The notes: generated by a model from the sequence alone, not told the origin. 64,000 nucleotides of DNA from an uncultured Caproiciproducens sp. (GCF_963664915.1 NZ_OY761810.1:1874661-1938660), one strand, 5' to 3'; shown: positions 1 through 7,007, counted from the first letter of the stretch. Program-made: numbers and translations.

Positions 1-86
1 GTTCACATATTTTAAGGATGATGGTCTATACTATCATATTATATGGAAGAAGTATGTCTAATATAGACAAATCGTGCGAATGCCTA

Positions 87-115
87 TTGACAAGAATTTT
101 TATGGGTGTTAATAT
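87..115 (+). promoter_or_regulatory. Probable sigma-A promoter of thrS
   Basis: TTGACA at 87-92 and TAATAT at 110-115 are separated by 17 bases, a near-consensus housekeeping promoter. Transcription would start near 122 and run through the T-box leader into thrS. The AT-rich DNA upstream (1-86) shows no gene. Confidence 0.65.
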
Positions 116-129
116 ATATGATATATAGA

Positions 130-385
130 AAATATGTATAATATGTTGACGAGGAAGCCTTTTATCTCAAGATTGCAGCAGAGAGCGCACGCAACAGCTG
201 AAAGCGCGCGCACAGTTTGATACAAAGGACACCGCCTCTGAGTGCATGCCGAACGCAATTTGCCAAAGGTATGCCGGTTGGCACCGTTAATTGCTGCAAT
301 GAGAGCGGATCATTCATTCGCTGAAATTGGGTGGAACCGCAAGCTTTAGCTTTGCCCCTTTGTTTGGGCAGAGCTTTTTTATTAT
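130..385 (+). promoter_or_regulatory. T-box riboswitch (tRNA-Thr sensing) in the thrS leader
   Basis: The leader carries the signature T-box sequence GGGTGGAACCGC (329-340), the strand that pairs with the uncharged tRNA acceptor end. It is followed by a terminator hairpin (about 348-380, AGCTTTGCCC against GGGCAGAGCT) and a T-run ending just before the ribosome binding site. An ACC threonine codon at 231-233 in the upstream stem I region is a plausible specifier. T-boxes in Firmicutes let uncharged cognate tRNA switch the terminator to an antiterminator, so thrS should be induced on threonine starvation. The T-box assignment is firm; the exact 5' limit and specifier are inferred. Confidence 0.9.
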
Positions 386-401
386 TTAAGGAGTGAACGA
401 T

Positions 402-2312
402 ATGATAAACGTAATGTTAAAAGGGAATACAAAAGAGTTTGACAGCGGCGTAACAGTTGCTGAAATTGCAAAATCAATCGGCATGGGTTTGTACAAGGCT
501 GCCTGTGCCGGAAAAATAGACGGAAAGGTTGTCGACCTGCGTACCCCCGTAACCAATGACTGTGAATTGGAGATTCTCACCTTTGACAGCGAAGACGGCA
601 AAAAAGCCTATTGGCACACCACATCGCATATCATGGCGCAGGCTGTGAAAAGACTGTTCCCCGGTGCGGGTTTTGCCATTGGCCCTGCGGTTGAGAACGG
701 CTTCTACTATGATGTTGATCTGGAACGGTCACTGACCCCGGAAGACCTTCCGAAAATTGAAGCGGAAATGAAGAAAATTATCAAGGAAGATATTCCTCTT
801 GAACGCTTTGAGCTTGACCCGAAGGAAGCCAAAGAGCTGATGGAAAAAGACAACCAGAAATATAAGGTGGAACTGATTGAAGAACATTCCGGAAAAGGAG
901 AAAAAATCAGCTTCTACAAGCAGGGCGATTACACAGATCTTTGCGCCGGTCCTCATCTGATGAGTACGGGAAACGTGAAAGCTGTTAAACTGACCAACTG
1001 TACGGGAGCCTATTGGCGTGCAAATTCAAACAATAAAATGCTTCAGCGCATTTACGGCATTTCTTTTCCAAAAGCGGCTGAGCTTGACGCTTATGTCACA
1101 ATGATGGAAGAAGCAAAAAAACGTGACCACCGTAAAATCGGAAAGGATCTTGAACTGTTCACAATAATGGAAGAAGGCCCCGGATTCCCATTCTTTCTGC
1201 CAAAAGGCATGATATTAAAGAATTTGCTGATTGATTATTGGCGGCAGATTCACCGTGAAGCAGGGTACCAAGAGATTTCCACGCCGATTATTCTGAACCG
1301 TAAGCTGTGGGAAAGAAGCGGTCACTGGGGTCACTATAAGCAGAATATGTACACAACGGTGATTGATGAGGAAGACTATGCCATCAAACCGATGAACTGC
1401 CCGGGCGGAATGCTGGTTTACAAGACAAAGATGCGTTCCTACAAAGATTTGCCGCTGCGCATGGGTGAGTTGGGGCTTGTTCACCGCCACGAGCTTTCCG
1501 GTGCTTTGCACGGATTGATGCGCGTGCGCTGCTTTACCCAGGACGACGCACATATTTTCATGACCAAAGAGCAGATCAAGGATGAGATTAAAGGGGTTGT
1601 GCGCCTGATTGACAAGGTGTATAAAACATTTGGGTTTGAATACCATATTGAACTTTCCACACAGCCGGAGGACTCCATGGGTGCGAAAGAGGATTGGGAT
1701 ACTGCTACAGATGCTCTGCGTGACGCTATTACTGAGCTTGGATATGACTTCGAGGTAAATGAGGGGGACGGCGCATTTTATGGCCCGAAGCTTGACTTTC
1801 ATCTCACCGACTGCATTGGGAGAACTTGGCAGTGCGGTACGATTCAGCTCGATTTTCAAATGCCGGAGCGGTTTGAACTGGAATACACTGGTGCGGATGG
1901 TGCAAAGCACCGCCCAATTATGATTCATCGTGTTGTGTTCGGAAGTATTGAGCGGTTTATAGGAATTCTGACAGAGCAGTATGCGGGAGCATTTCCACTC
2001 TGGCTTGCCCCGGTTCAGGTTCAGGTTCTTCCGATTTCCGAAAATACACGCACATACGCCCAAAAGGTTTATGATGAGCTGACTGCGGCAGGTCTGCGCT
2101 GCGAAATTGATAATCGCAATGAGAAAATCGGTTATAAAATTCGAGAAGCACAACTTCAAAAGATTCCTTATATGCTTGTTATCGGGGACAAAGAGGTACA
2201 GGAAAACTCCGTGGCGGTCCGCAGCCGAAAAGAAGGCGACATCGGCTCCATGAGCATTGATGCGTTTGTTGCAAAAGCGGTCGATCAGGTTGCTGAAAAA
2301 TCCAAAGACTGA
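402..2312 (+). CDS. thrS: Threonyl-tRNA synthetase
   Basis: Cytosolic class II synthetase that charges tRNA-Thr. The 636-residue product has the full family layout: an N-terminal TGS domain (about 1-60), an editing/SAD domain with HTTSH and DLCAGPH metal-type motifs, a catalytic core with MNCPGGM (zinc-binding Cys) and motif 3 around RFIGILTEQYAGAFP, and a C-terminal anticodon-binding domain. The ATG at 402 is chosen because AAGGAG lies 8 bases upstream at 388-393; an in-frame GTG at 393 overlaps that ribosome binding site. The gene is monocistronic, controlled by the T-box upstream and closed by a strong terminator. Length and motifs are normal for the family. Confidence 0.98.
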   Translation: MINVMLKGNTKEFDSGVTVAEIAKSIGMGLYKAACAGKIDGKVVDLRTPVTNDCELEILTFDSEDGKKAYWHTTSHIMAQAVKRLFPGAGFAIGPAVENGFYYDVDLERSLTPEDLPKIEAEMKKIIKEDIPLERFELDPKEAKELMEKDNQKYKVELIEEHSGKGEKISFYKQGDYTDLCAGPHLMSTGNVKAVKLTNCTGAYWRANSNNKMLQRIYGISFPKAAELDAYVTMMEEAKKRDHRKIGKDLELFTIMEEGPGFPFFLPKGMILKNLLIDYWRQIHREAGYQEISTPIILNRKLWERSGHWGHYKQNMYTTVIDEEDYAIKPMNCPGGMLVYKTKMRSYKDLPLRMGELGLVHRHELSGALHGLMRVRCFTQDDAHIFMTKEQIKDEIKGVVRLIDKVYKTFGFEYHIELSTQPEDSMGAKEDWDTATDALRDAITELGYDFEVNEGDGAFYGPKLDFHLTDCIGRTWQCGTIQLDFQMPERFELEYTGADGAKHRPIMIHRVVFGSIERFIGILTEQYAGAFPLWLAPVQVQVLPISENTRTYAQKVYDELTAAGLRCEIDNRNEKIGYKIREAQLQKIPYMLVIGDKEVQENSVAVRSRKEGDIGSMSIDAFVAKAVDQVAEKSKD

Positions 2313-2329
2313 TTCTATTTTTATTAAAA

Positions 2330-2364
2330 GCCGGATGATATGCTCATCCGGCCTTGTTTTTTTT
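2330..2364 (+). terminator. Rho-independent terminator of thrS
   Basis: A perfect 9-bp stem GCCGGATGA / TCATCCGGC with a 5-base loop is followed by a T-rich run with eight consecutive T, starting 17 bases after the thrS stop. Confidence 0.95.
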
Positions 2365-2734
2365 GCATTTTACTGGAAAAACGCAATTTGCATACATGTT
2401 TATGTCAACCTTTGCAACCTTTATTTATTCCACCGATTTCTTTCAACATAGAATTTTATAAGTTGAAAATCCTAAAAAGGTTTGGTTTCTACATGATTAG
2501 CATGTTGAAAACTAAGTTGAAAGTGTTGAAGGAAACATTTTATATTGTAAAATGAAATATTATGCTTTGATTTATGTAAAGTAAAGAATATTCAAGATTT
2601 TTTTTGTTTAATACAAAATGAATTTATAGAATTGATAGAATATGGCTATATTTAAAAATGTTCTTATAAACAATTAACTTATCGCCATAATACGGTAAAA
2701 TACACAATAACAACAGCAGGGCGGGGGCGAGGAA
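2365..2734. other. AT-rich intergenic region with repeated GTTGAAA words
   Basis: About 370 bases without a supported gene. GTTGAAA occurs at 2462, 2504 and 2516, GTTGAAG at 2525, and the inverted copy TTTCAAC at 2441. The 2441 and 2462 copies form a 7-bp inverted repeat around a 14-base spacer. The 3' part must hold the promoter of the following membrane-protein gene, but no clear hexamers stand out. Confidence 0.5.
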
Positions 2735-3244
2735 TTGAACAAAATAGTCATGAATAAGAGAAAATGGAATTTTTTTTCCACCACTGCACTGATTGTTGCT
2801 TTCGCTATTTTCGCAGGCTCATTTCTTCTTGTTAGAAATATGAAGGAGAATGTGGCAGGACCTGCGCCGGCTCGTGTTACTGCAAAGATTATCAGTGAAA
2901 TGCATTATTCCAATATGATCGTAGTCAGTCAGAGCCAGTTATCCAAACATTACAGCATTCCCGACGCGGTGATTACCGACAGTTCGCTTTACATGAGCAA
3001 ATCTTCCGATAACGCAGCAGAGCTCGCTTGTTTTTTGTTAACGGATAAATCAAAGTTTTCTGAATTGAAGTCAGCAGTTACCAGCCACATTAATTCCAAA
3101 GCCGCGGGATTTAAAAGCCTTAATCCTGCACAGTACACTTTGCTTAAAAATTACGTGATTGTACAGCAGGGAAAATATGTTCTTGTCAGTGTCGGCAACA
3201 ATGCTTCCTCAGATGAAAAGCTGTTCGTCGAAATACTGAATTAA
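2735..3244 (+). CDS. DUF4358-like membrane-anchored protein
   Basis: A 169-residue protein with one N-terminal transmembrane or signal-anchor segment (about residues 15-34) and an extracytoplasmic remainder. The soluble part resembles the clostridial DUF4358 family, with a pattern of AEL-x-C-F, a central helix and a late YVLVSVG strand; this is by pattern only and function is unknown. The start is uncertain. TTG at 2735 follows a purine-rich GGGGGCGAGG very closely, while ATG at 2750 is 18 bases from it. It sits alone between thrS and tRNA-Gly, with no operon partner. Confidence 0.7.
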   Translation: MNKIVMNKRKWNFFSTTALIVAFAIFAGSFLLVRNMKENVAGPAPARVTAKIISEMHYSNMIVVSQSQLSKHYSIPDAVITDSSLYMSKSSDNAAELACFLLTDKSKFSELKSAVTSHINSKAAGFKSLNPAQYTLLKNYVIVQQGKYVLVSVGNNASSDEKLFVEILN

Positions 3245-3254
3245 TACTTTTTAC

Positions 3255-3283
3255 TTGATTCTTAAAAATGTTTATGATAAAAT
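3255..3283 (+). promoter_or_regulatory. Promoter of tRNA-Gly
   Basis: TTGATT (3255-3260) and TAAAAT (3278-3283) with a 17-base spacer end 9 bases before the mature tRNA 5' end. Confidence 0.55.
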
Positions 3284-3292
3284 AGGAAAGAC

Positions 3293-3366
3293 GCGGAAGT
3301 GGTTCAATGGTAGAACATCAGCTTCCCAAGCTGATGACGCGGGTTCGATTCCCGTCTCCCGCTCCA
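3293..3366 (+). tRNA. tRNA-Gly (anticodon CCC)
   Basis: A complete cloverleaf: acceptor GCGGAAG / CTCCCGC, D arm GTTC-GAAC, anticodon stem TCAGC / GCTGA around loop TTCCCAA (anticodon CCC, reads GGG), T arm GCGGG-TTCGATT-CCCGT, and encoded CCA at 3364-3366. One oddity is the acceptor pair 5:68, which reads A opposite C and so is a mismatch in an otherwise paired stem. The gene is followed directly by a terminator. Confidence 0.95.
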
Positions 3367-3371
3367 ATGAA

Positions 3372-3418
3372 AAAACCGCATGGATACTGAGTTTTTCAGT
3401 CATTCATGCGGTTTTAAT
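3372..3418 (+). terminator. Terminator of tRNA-Gly
   Basis: Arms AAAACCGCATG (3372-3382) and CATGCGGTTTT (3405-3415) pair perfectly, with an inner short stem, followed by AATTTT. It could work on both strands. Confidence 0.85.
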
Positions 3419-3469
3419 TTTCTTATAATGACATAATATTACATGATATTTCGAGATATTATATAAAGC

Positions 3470-3493
3470 TGCAAGTCAAAATGCAAGTCAAAA
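3470..3493. repeat. Perfect 12-bp tandem duplication
   Basis: TGCAAGTCAAAA occurs twice head to tail, between the tRNA-Gly terminator and the IS3-type element. Its place just downstream of a tRNA suggests a possible old attachment site or the last codons of a lost integrase, but nothing else of such an element is recognisable. Confidence 0.6.
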
Positions 3494-3511
3494 AATAGCC
3501 TCCTTGATTGC

Positions 3512-3536
3512 TGGACTGAACCAGAGTTAACGGACA
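3512..3536. repeat. Left terminal inverted repeat of the IS3-type element
   Basis: 25 bases beginning TGGACTGAACCAG and ending AACGGACA. They match the right end (4775-4799, reverse complement) at 21 of 25 positions. Confidence 0.8.
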
Positions 3537-3571
3537 AAGAATAAAAAGCCCTACCGCAGGATATTGAAAGA

Positions 3572-4429
3572 TTACGCAGCCTGACGCCGTTTTTCGAGCG
3601 GTGTCAGGCACGTTTCCGTTTGTATGCGCTCATTGTTGTAGAAATCTATGTATTCGGCGATGAGTTGTCTGGCCTCATCAAATGATTTCAGTTGATGTCT
3701 GTAAATGCACTCGGTTTTGAGAATAGAGAAGAAATTTTCAGCGAGTGCATTGTCATAGCAATTACCACGTCTTGACATTGACGGAGTAATGCCGTACTCT
3801 TTGGTTAGGTTAAAATATGCTTGTGATGTGTATTGAAACCCTTGGTCGCTGTGGAGGTGCAACTCCCCGGCGACCGTTTCTTTTTCCATAGCAAGCTTGA
3901 TTGTATTCAAAACAAGATTTACCGTCTGTTCGGTTCCTGTCTTGTAAGCGACAATGCTGTTGTCAAAGAGATCGCGGATCATAGACAGATACAGAACGCC
4001 TTGGGTTGTGTGTATATATGAAATGTTCGTTACCCACTTGGCGTTTGGTCTGTCAGCAACAAAGTTGCGATTCAACAGATTTCCATATTTGTGAAGCTGC
4101 TGCCCCATTTGCTTGTACTTCTTACGACGGCGTATTTCAGAGAGCAAGCCATATTTATTCATGATGCGGAGTATCGTTTTAGGGTTCAAGTGCAAAGATT
4201 TCTTACGCTCCAGCCAAATTTGAACTCGTCGGTAACCATACGTTTTACCACAGCTTTTCTGACACTCGGCTATGAATCCGGCCGGTTCTGTATTGCGTGG
4301 CAGCGATCCACGGCGCTTTACATAGTCGTAGTAGCCGCTTCGCGAAACTCCGAAGAATTTGCACATGATTTGAATCGGATATTTCTCTCTGCGGCAATAG
4401 ATTACTTCATATTTTGTGACAGCTTTCAC
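3572..4429 (-). CDS. IS3-family transposase OrfB (DDE domain, first Asp replaced by Asn)
   Basis: A 285-residue integrase-core protein that would catalyse strand transfer of the element. The HTH_21 region and rve core are recognisable. Of the DDE triad, the second Asp (LHSDQGFQY) and the Glu (NALAENFFS) are present. The first motif, normally W-V-T-D, reads W-V-T-N because of an AAC codon, so the protein is probably catalytically dead. Translation begins at a GTG whose last bases overlap the orfA stop (GTGA), suggesting coupling rather than an obvious slippery frameshift. It is otherwise full length. Confidence 0.9.
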   Translation of the reverse strand: MKAVTKYEVIYCRREKYPIQIMCKFFGVSRSGYYDYVKRRGSLPRNTEPAGFIAECQKSCGKTYGYRRVQIWLERKKSLHLNPKTILRIMNKYGLLSEIRRRKKYKQMGQQLHKYGNLLNRNFVADRPNAKWVTNISYIHTTQGVLYLSMIRDLFDNSIVAYKTGTEQTVNLVLNTIKLAMEKETVAGELHLHSDQGFQYTSQAYFNLTKEYGITPSMSRRGNCYDNALAENFFSILKTECIYRHQLKSFDEARQLIAEYIDFYNNERIQTETCLTPLEKRRQAA

Positions 4430-4692
4430 TTCCTTTCAGCGGCGTGAAGAAAATCCCGCAGCAACTCATTTTCCATCTTTAACCGCTTGTTCTCATATTT
4501 GTATTCTTGTAATGTGATGGCTGGCTTACGCCCTCGTCCCTTTGGCGGAAGTCCTGCTTCCTCACGGGCTGTTGCTTTGTTGTGTCGGTTAATCCAGGCT
4601 TTTATCTGAATTTTCTTTAATCCTAATTCATCCGCAATTTCACGTCGCGTTTTTCCTGCTGCCCTCATTGCCAGAATTTTTGGTTCAAGCAC
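4426..4692 (-). CDS. IS3-family transposase OrfA (helix-turn-helix)
   Basis: An 88-residue DNA-binding subunit that recognises the element ends. Its N-terminal helix-turn-helix includes TRREIADELGLKKIQIKAWI, followed by a leucine-zipper-like helix (NKRLKMENELLRDFL) typical of IS3 OrfA. It starts with GTG at 4692 and overlaps orfB by four bases. No strong ribosome binding site is visible, as usual for these elements. Confidence 0.9.
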   Translation of the reverse strand: MLEPKILAMRAAGKTRREIADELGLKKIQIKAWINRHNKATAREEAGLPPKGRGRKPAITLQEYKYENKRLKMENELLRDFLHAAERK

Positions 4693-4774
4693 TTTTATAT
4701 TTGTCTAACTTCTTTTCATAAAAATTGCCTCCCATCGTAGTTTAATTATCCTACAATGAGAGGCTTTTTGGCAA

Positions 4775-4799
4775 TGTCCGTTTTTTCTGGTTCAGTTCA
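4775..4799. repeat. Right terminal inverted repeat of the IS3-type element
   Basis: Reverse-complement partner of 3512-3536. The next bases outward (GTCCA) extend the resemblance by a short CTGAA duplication, so the exact end could be shifted by 5 bp. Confidence 0.75.
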
Positions 4800-4952
4800 G
4801 TCCACCTGAGGGGGGGCTATTATTGTGCCTACTGAAATTTTACTGCAGCGTTTGTGGAGGGATTGGCCGCTGTCTTATTCGTTTACTAACATAGTATAAT
4901 TAATGTTTATAAGCTGATCTAAAATCTCTGTTATCTGATATTTTGAAAGCTT

Positions 4953-5126
4953 TTATGAAGACTTATATTTCCAAACGAAATATTGTCGGATAATTTCTAT
5001 TAATGATTTCCCTTTAAATTCCGACATTTCTTGAAATGTCTTGTACAGCTTCGGAAATCCCATGCCAAACGGATCTTGAATTAAACGAATCCGCCGGTCC
5101 ATCTTTTTAATTTCTTCTTGTGTCAT
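4953..5126 (-). CDS. Small hypothetical protein (57 aa)
   Basis: A short soluble protein starting MTQEEIKKMDRRI, with no recognised domain. The ATG at 5126 is chosen over an upstream in-frame codon because a strong GAGGAGG ribosome binding site (5138-5144) lies at proper distance. It is mixed charged and probably helical, ending in basic and aromatic residues. It is downstream of the AbrB-like gene but separated from it by that gene's terminator, so probably has its own promoter. Function is unknown. Confidence 0.6.
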   Translation of the reverse strand: MTQEEIKKMDRRIRLIQDPFGMGFPKLYKTFQEMSEFKGKSLIEIIRQYFVWKYKSS

Positions 5127-5212
5127 TAATAGAAACCTCCTCAAATTATTTCCTGCTTATCATTATAATTCTTTTTACGTCAATATTCGACATATGTAAC
5201 ATATTGTTCCAA

Positions 5213-5253
5213 AATAAAAAAGCCGCACCGGAAATTAATCCGATACGGCTTAA
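5213..5253 (-). terminator. Terminator of the AbrB-like gene
   Basis: On the minus strand AAGCCGTATCGG pairs with CCGGTGCGGCTT around loop ATTAATTT, followed by six T. It sits 10 bases after the stop codon at 5263. Confidence 0.85.
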
Positions 5254-5262
5254 TTTTATCTA

Positions 5263-5508
5263 TCAAGTTAGCATTGCATTCATTCTTTTTATATATTTGC
5301 GACAAACGATGTGGCCTTCAAAGTTAACAACATTATGTACGCCGTTGCAAAATTCACATGTAAATTTCTTTTTTCTTAGAATGATTTTATCGTCATCAAC
5401 AAAAAATTCAAACTGATCATTTGCATTTATATTAAGATCCTTTCTGAGTTCTTTAGGCATAACAATTCGTCCTAATTGGTCAATTCTTCTAACTATTGCA
5501 GCTGCCAT
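5263..5508 (-). CDS. AbrB/SpoVT-family transition-state regulator
   Basis: An 81-residue DNA-binding protein. Residues 5-48 form the swapped-hairpin AbrB fold (VRRIDQLGRIVMPKELR, then IILRKK). Such proteins act as dimers or tetramers repressing growth-phase genes. The C-terminal part carries CEFC and a further VC. Many clostridial AbrB proteins end with a two-CxxC knuckle, and here the last Cys position reads Tyr (VCRKY), so the putative zinc site is incomplete. It is a single gene with its own terminator, and its targets cannot be deduced. Confidence 0.85.
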   Translation of the reverse strand: MAAAIVRRIDQLGRIVMPKELRKDLNINANDQFEFFVDDDKIILRKKKFTCEFCNGVHNVVNFEGHIVCRKYIKRMNAMLT

Positions 5509-5611
5509 ACGTTCACCTTTCGTTTTGAAGATTATATTATTTTCTCATATTTTACCATGCAGAAAACATGGTTTAGTTCCGTACTATAAATGGTAATAAT
5601 TGCTAATTTAA

Positions 5612-5643
5612 CAAAAGGCTCGCTGGAAATTAATCCAACGGGC
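5612..5643 (-). terminator. Weak terminator-like hairpin
   Basis: On the minus strand GCCCGTTGG pairs with CCAGCGAGC (one mismatch) around loop ATTAATTT, then CTTTTGTT. The loop and flanks are near-identical to the terminator at 5213-5253, suggesting a shared origin by duplication. Confidence 0.5.
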
Positions 5644-5654
5644 TATAGTTTTGT

Positions 5655-5867
5655 CTATTCTGTTTTCGCGTCCCCGGCCACCGCCGTATCTGTTTTAACC
5701 TCTGCTGCTGTGTTCGCTCCGGTCTGTGTAGCTCCGGCGGGCTCGGTATCTTCAGTCATACCAATAATACCCTGCATTGCACCCACCGGCAGCGCTTGAT
5801 CCGATTTGCTTTCAACCTGGGACTTTAAGCTTTCGACAATCTTCATCAGGAATGGAAGCAATGCCAC
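5655..5867 (-). pseudogene. Fragment of an unidentified protein (C-terminal tail)
   Basis: A minus-strand frame of about 70 residues starting with a hydrophobic-amphipathic helix (ALLPFLMKIVESLKSQVES) and ending in an Ala/Thr/Glu-rich tail. It has no ribosome binding site, its frame is stopped by a TAG just upstream, and it abuts the broken methyltransferase at about 5877. That makes it look like the 3' end of a gene cut by a rearrangement. It is followed by a terminator-like hairpin, as a real gene end would be. No family recognised. Confidence 0.4.
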
Positions 5868-5876
5868 ACCGATATC

Positions 5877-6314
5877 GGACTAGGAGTCAACGCTAAACTA
5901 ATTTGTTCACCTATGGAGGATGAATGTGGATTACCAATTGATTATTTCAATGTCGTTTATTCTGTTTATGGAATTGGTTGGACAACAAACCTGGACAAAA
6001 CCTTTCAGCGTATTCATTCTTATTTGAAAAAAGATGGGATATTCGTATGTGTGTCTGTTGAAGATGGCAAACTTGTGTTTAGTAATTCTTATTTTAATGA
6101 AGAATGGTATTGCGCTGATATGAGCGACAAAGAAATTATGCTTTCGAATCGTATGCTGAGTACATATATTAACGCTTTAGCCCAAAATGGTTTTGTTGTT
6201 GAAAAACTTATTGAAGAAACGGACAAAGAACGAGCAATGGTATCAGATAATGATTTTGGCAGAAAAGCATTAATGCTGCCAACAGCTTTTGCCATTAAGG
6301 TGAGAAAATTTTAG
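5877..6314 (+). pseudogene. 5'-truncated SAM-dependent methyltransferase
   Basis: The frame reads GLGVNAKLICSPMEDE, then a VYSVYGIGW stretch and LKKDGIF, typical of the middle and C-terminal half of class I methyltransferases. The N-terminal glycine-rich SAM-binding motif I is missing. The frame continues upstream of the ATG at 5913 to about 5877, where similarity ends at the junction with an unrelated minus-strand fragment. The remainder cannot bind SAM in the usual way, so this is called a pseudogene. The ATG at 5913 has no convincing ribosome binding site. Confidence 0.65.
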
Positions 6315-6492
6315 ATTCGGGGATTTACATCTCTTTAGATAAACTATGTGAATATTATTATGGAATCTCATCAATAGATAATTAAATAATTTATCAATTT
6401 TCACTCAATTCACAGTCAATGTGTGTTGCTAGGAGAATGCACCATCTCCATGTTTAGTAAAACTATTGCTGGATTTTTTTAGTACTGGAATC

Positions 6493-6608
6493 ATGCCGAA
6501 AAACTGCTGTTACATTAAAGTCACACCAGCGGCGACCTGTCCCGCAGCAGGAAAGATTCCTTTTACTGGTACAAAAAAGTGATTGAGTCGAATGGACAGA
6601 AACTTTGA
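6493..6608 (+). pseudogene. C-terminal remnant of a GH1 6-phospho-beta-glucosidase
   Basis: Reading from 6493 gives MPKNCCYIKVTP. After a one-base frameshift near 6525-6531 it reads GDLSRSRKDSFYWYKKVIES, then NGQKL and a stop at 6606. This matches the conserved C-terminal end of family 1 glycosidases (R-M-P-K-R-x-G-F-I-Y-V, then S-F-x-W-Y-K-K-V-I-x-S-N-G). Everything before it is lost. It lies directly upstream of an HPr-like gene, suggesting a former PTS beta-glucoside locus. Confidence 0.65.
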
Positions 6609-6634
6609 ATTCATAGAGAAAAGGAAAATATATT

Positions 6635-6892
6635 ATGAAAACATTTACGTACACGATTAAAGATGAAAACGGGATTCATGCGAGACCGGCTGGTCTGCTT
6701 GTAAAGGAGGCTGGAAAATTTTCTTCTGATATTACAATTACGTGTGCAGGGAAATCCGCGAATGCAAAAAAGCTTTTTGTGCTTATGGGTTTGGAAATTA
6801 AGCAGGGAGATACAATCACTGTCAAGGCCGAGGGGAATGACGAAGAGACTGCGGCTGAAACGCTTGCGTTATTCTTTAAAAGGAATGTATGA
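6635..6892 (+). CDS. HPr-like phosphocarrier lacking the Ser46 regulatory site
   Basis: An 85-residue HPr-family protein. The phosphoryl-accepting His15 is intact (NGIHARPAG), so transfer from enzyme I is possible. At position 46, where Gram-positive HPr carries the HPr-kinase target Ser, this protein has Lys (NAKKLFVLMG), so catabolite-repression signalling through CcpA should be lost. It follows a GH1 remnant and has an AAGGAAA-type ribosome binding site and a terminator. A canonical HPr with Ser46 is encoded at 37622. This one may be a dedicated sugar-PTS or otherwise specialised HPr. Confidence 0.85.
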   Translation: MKTFTYTIKDENGIHARPAGLLVKEAGKFSSDITITCAGKSANAKKLFVLMGLEIKQGDTITVKAEGNDEETAAETLALFFKRNV

Positions 6893-6943
6893 TCATGGAG
6901 TAATATTGCATTTACTAAGGTTTTCTTTGCCCATATAAATTTA

Positions 6944-6983
6944 AAGCCGATGCAGATGACGTCTTTCTGTGTCGGCTTATTTT
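6944..6983 (+). terminator. Terminator of the HPr-like gene
   Basis: AAGCCGATGCAGA pairs imperfectly with TCTGTGTCGGCTT and is followed by ATTTT. Confidence 0.7.
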
Positions 6984-7007
6984 AAACTACTTTAAATGAG
7001 GGGTTCT

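Larger units (their letters stand above)
3512..4799 (-). mobile_element. IS3-family insertion sequence (IS150-like ends)
   Basis: A 1288-bp element with two overlapping transposase frames on the minus strand. The 25-bp imperfect terminal inverted repeats start with TG: the left end reads TGGACTGAACCAG then AACGGACA, and the right end (reverse complement) reads TGAACTGAACCAG then AACGGACA. The repeats differ at four positions. No clear 3-bp target duplication is visible (TGC against GTC). Outside the element, AATAGCC on the left and GGGGGGCTATT on the right are inversely related, as if the target was a hairpin. Confidence 0.85.

Noticed and set aside
393-401. GTG at 393 as thrS start
   Set aside because: It overlaps the AAGGAG ribosome binding site; the ATG at 402 has proper spacing.
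1215-2159. Long minus-strand open frame (314 codons) opposite thrS
   Set aside because: It is the complement of a strongly conserved gene, has no ribosome binding site and shows no family motif.
3470-3493. CRISPR-like repeat
   Set aside because: Only two copies, directly adjacent and without spacers; a simple tandem duplication.
4091-4447. 118-codon plus-strand frame within the IS3-type element
   Set aside because: Antisense to orfB, with no transposase-like motif.
4821-4897. Short plus-strand frame ending in FTNIV after the IS element
   Set aside because: About 24 residues, with no family or ribosome binding site; possibly the tail of an interrupted gene but not supportable.
6318-6385. 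Fragment resembling the end of an XRE helix-turn-helix protein (SLDKLCEYYYGIS)
   Set aside because: Too short and no second motif; similarity could be chance.
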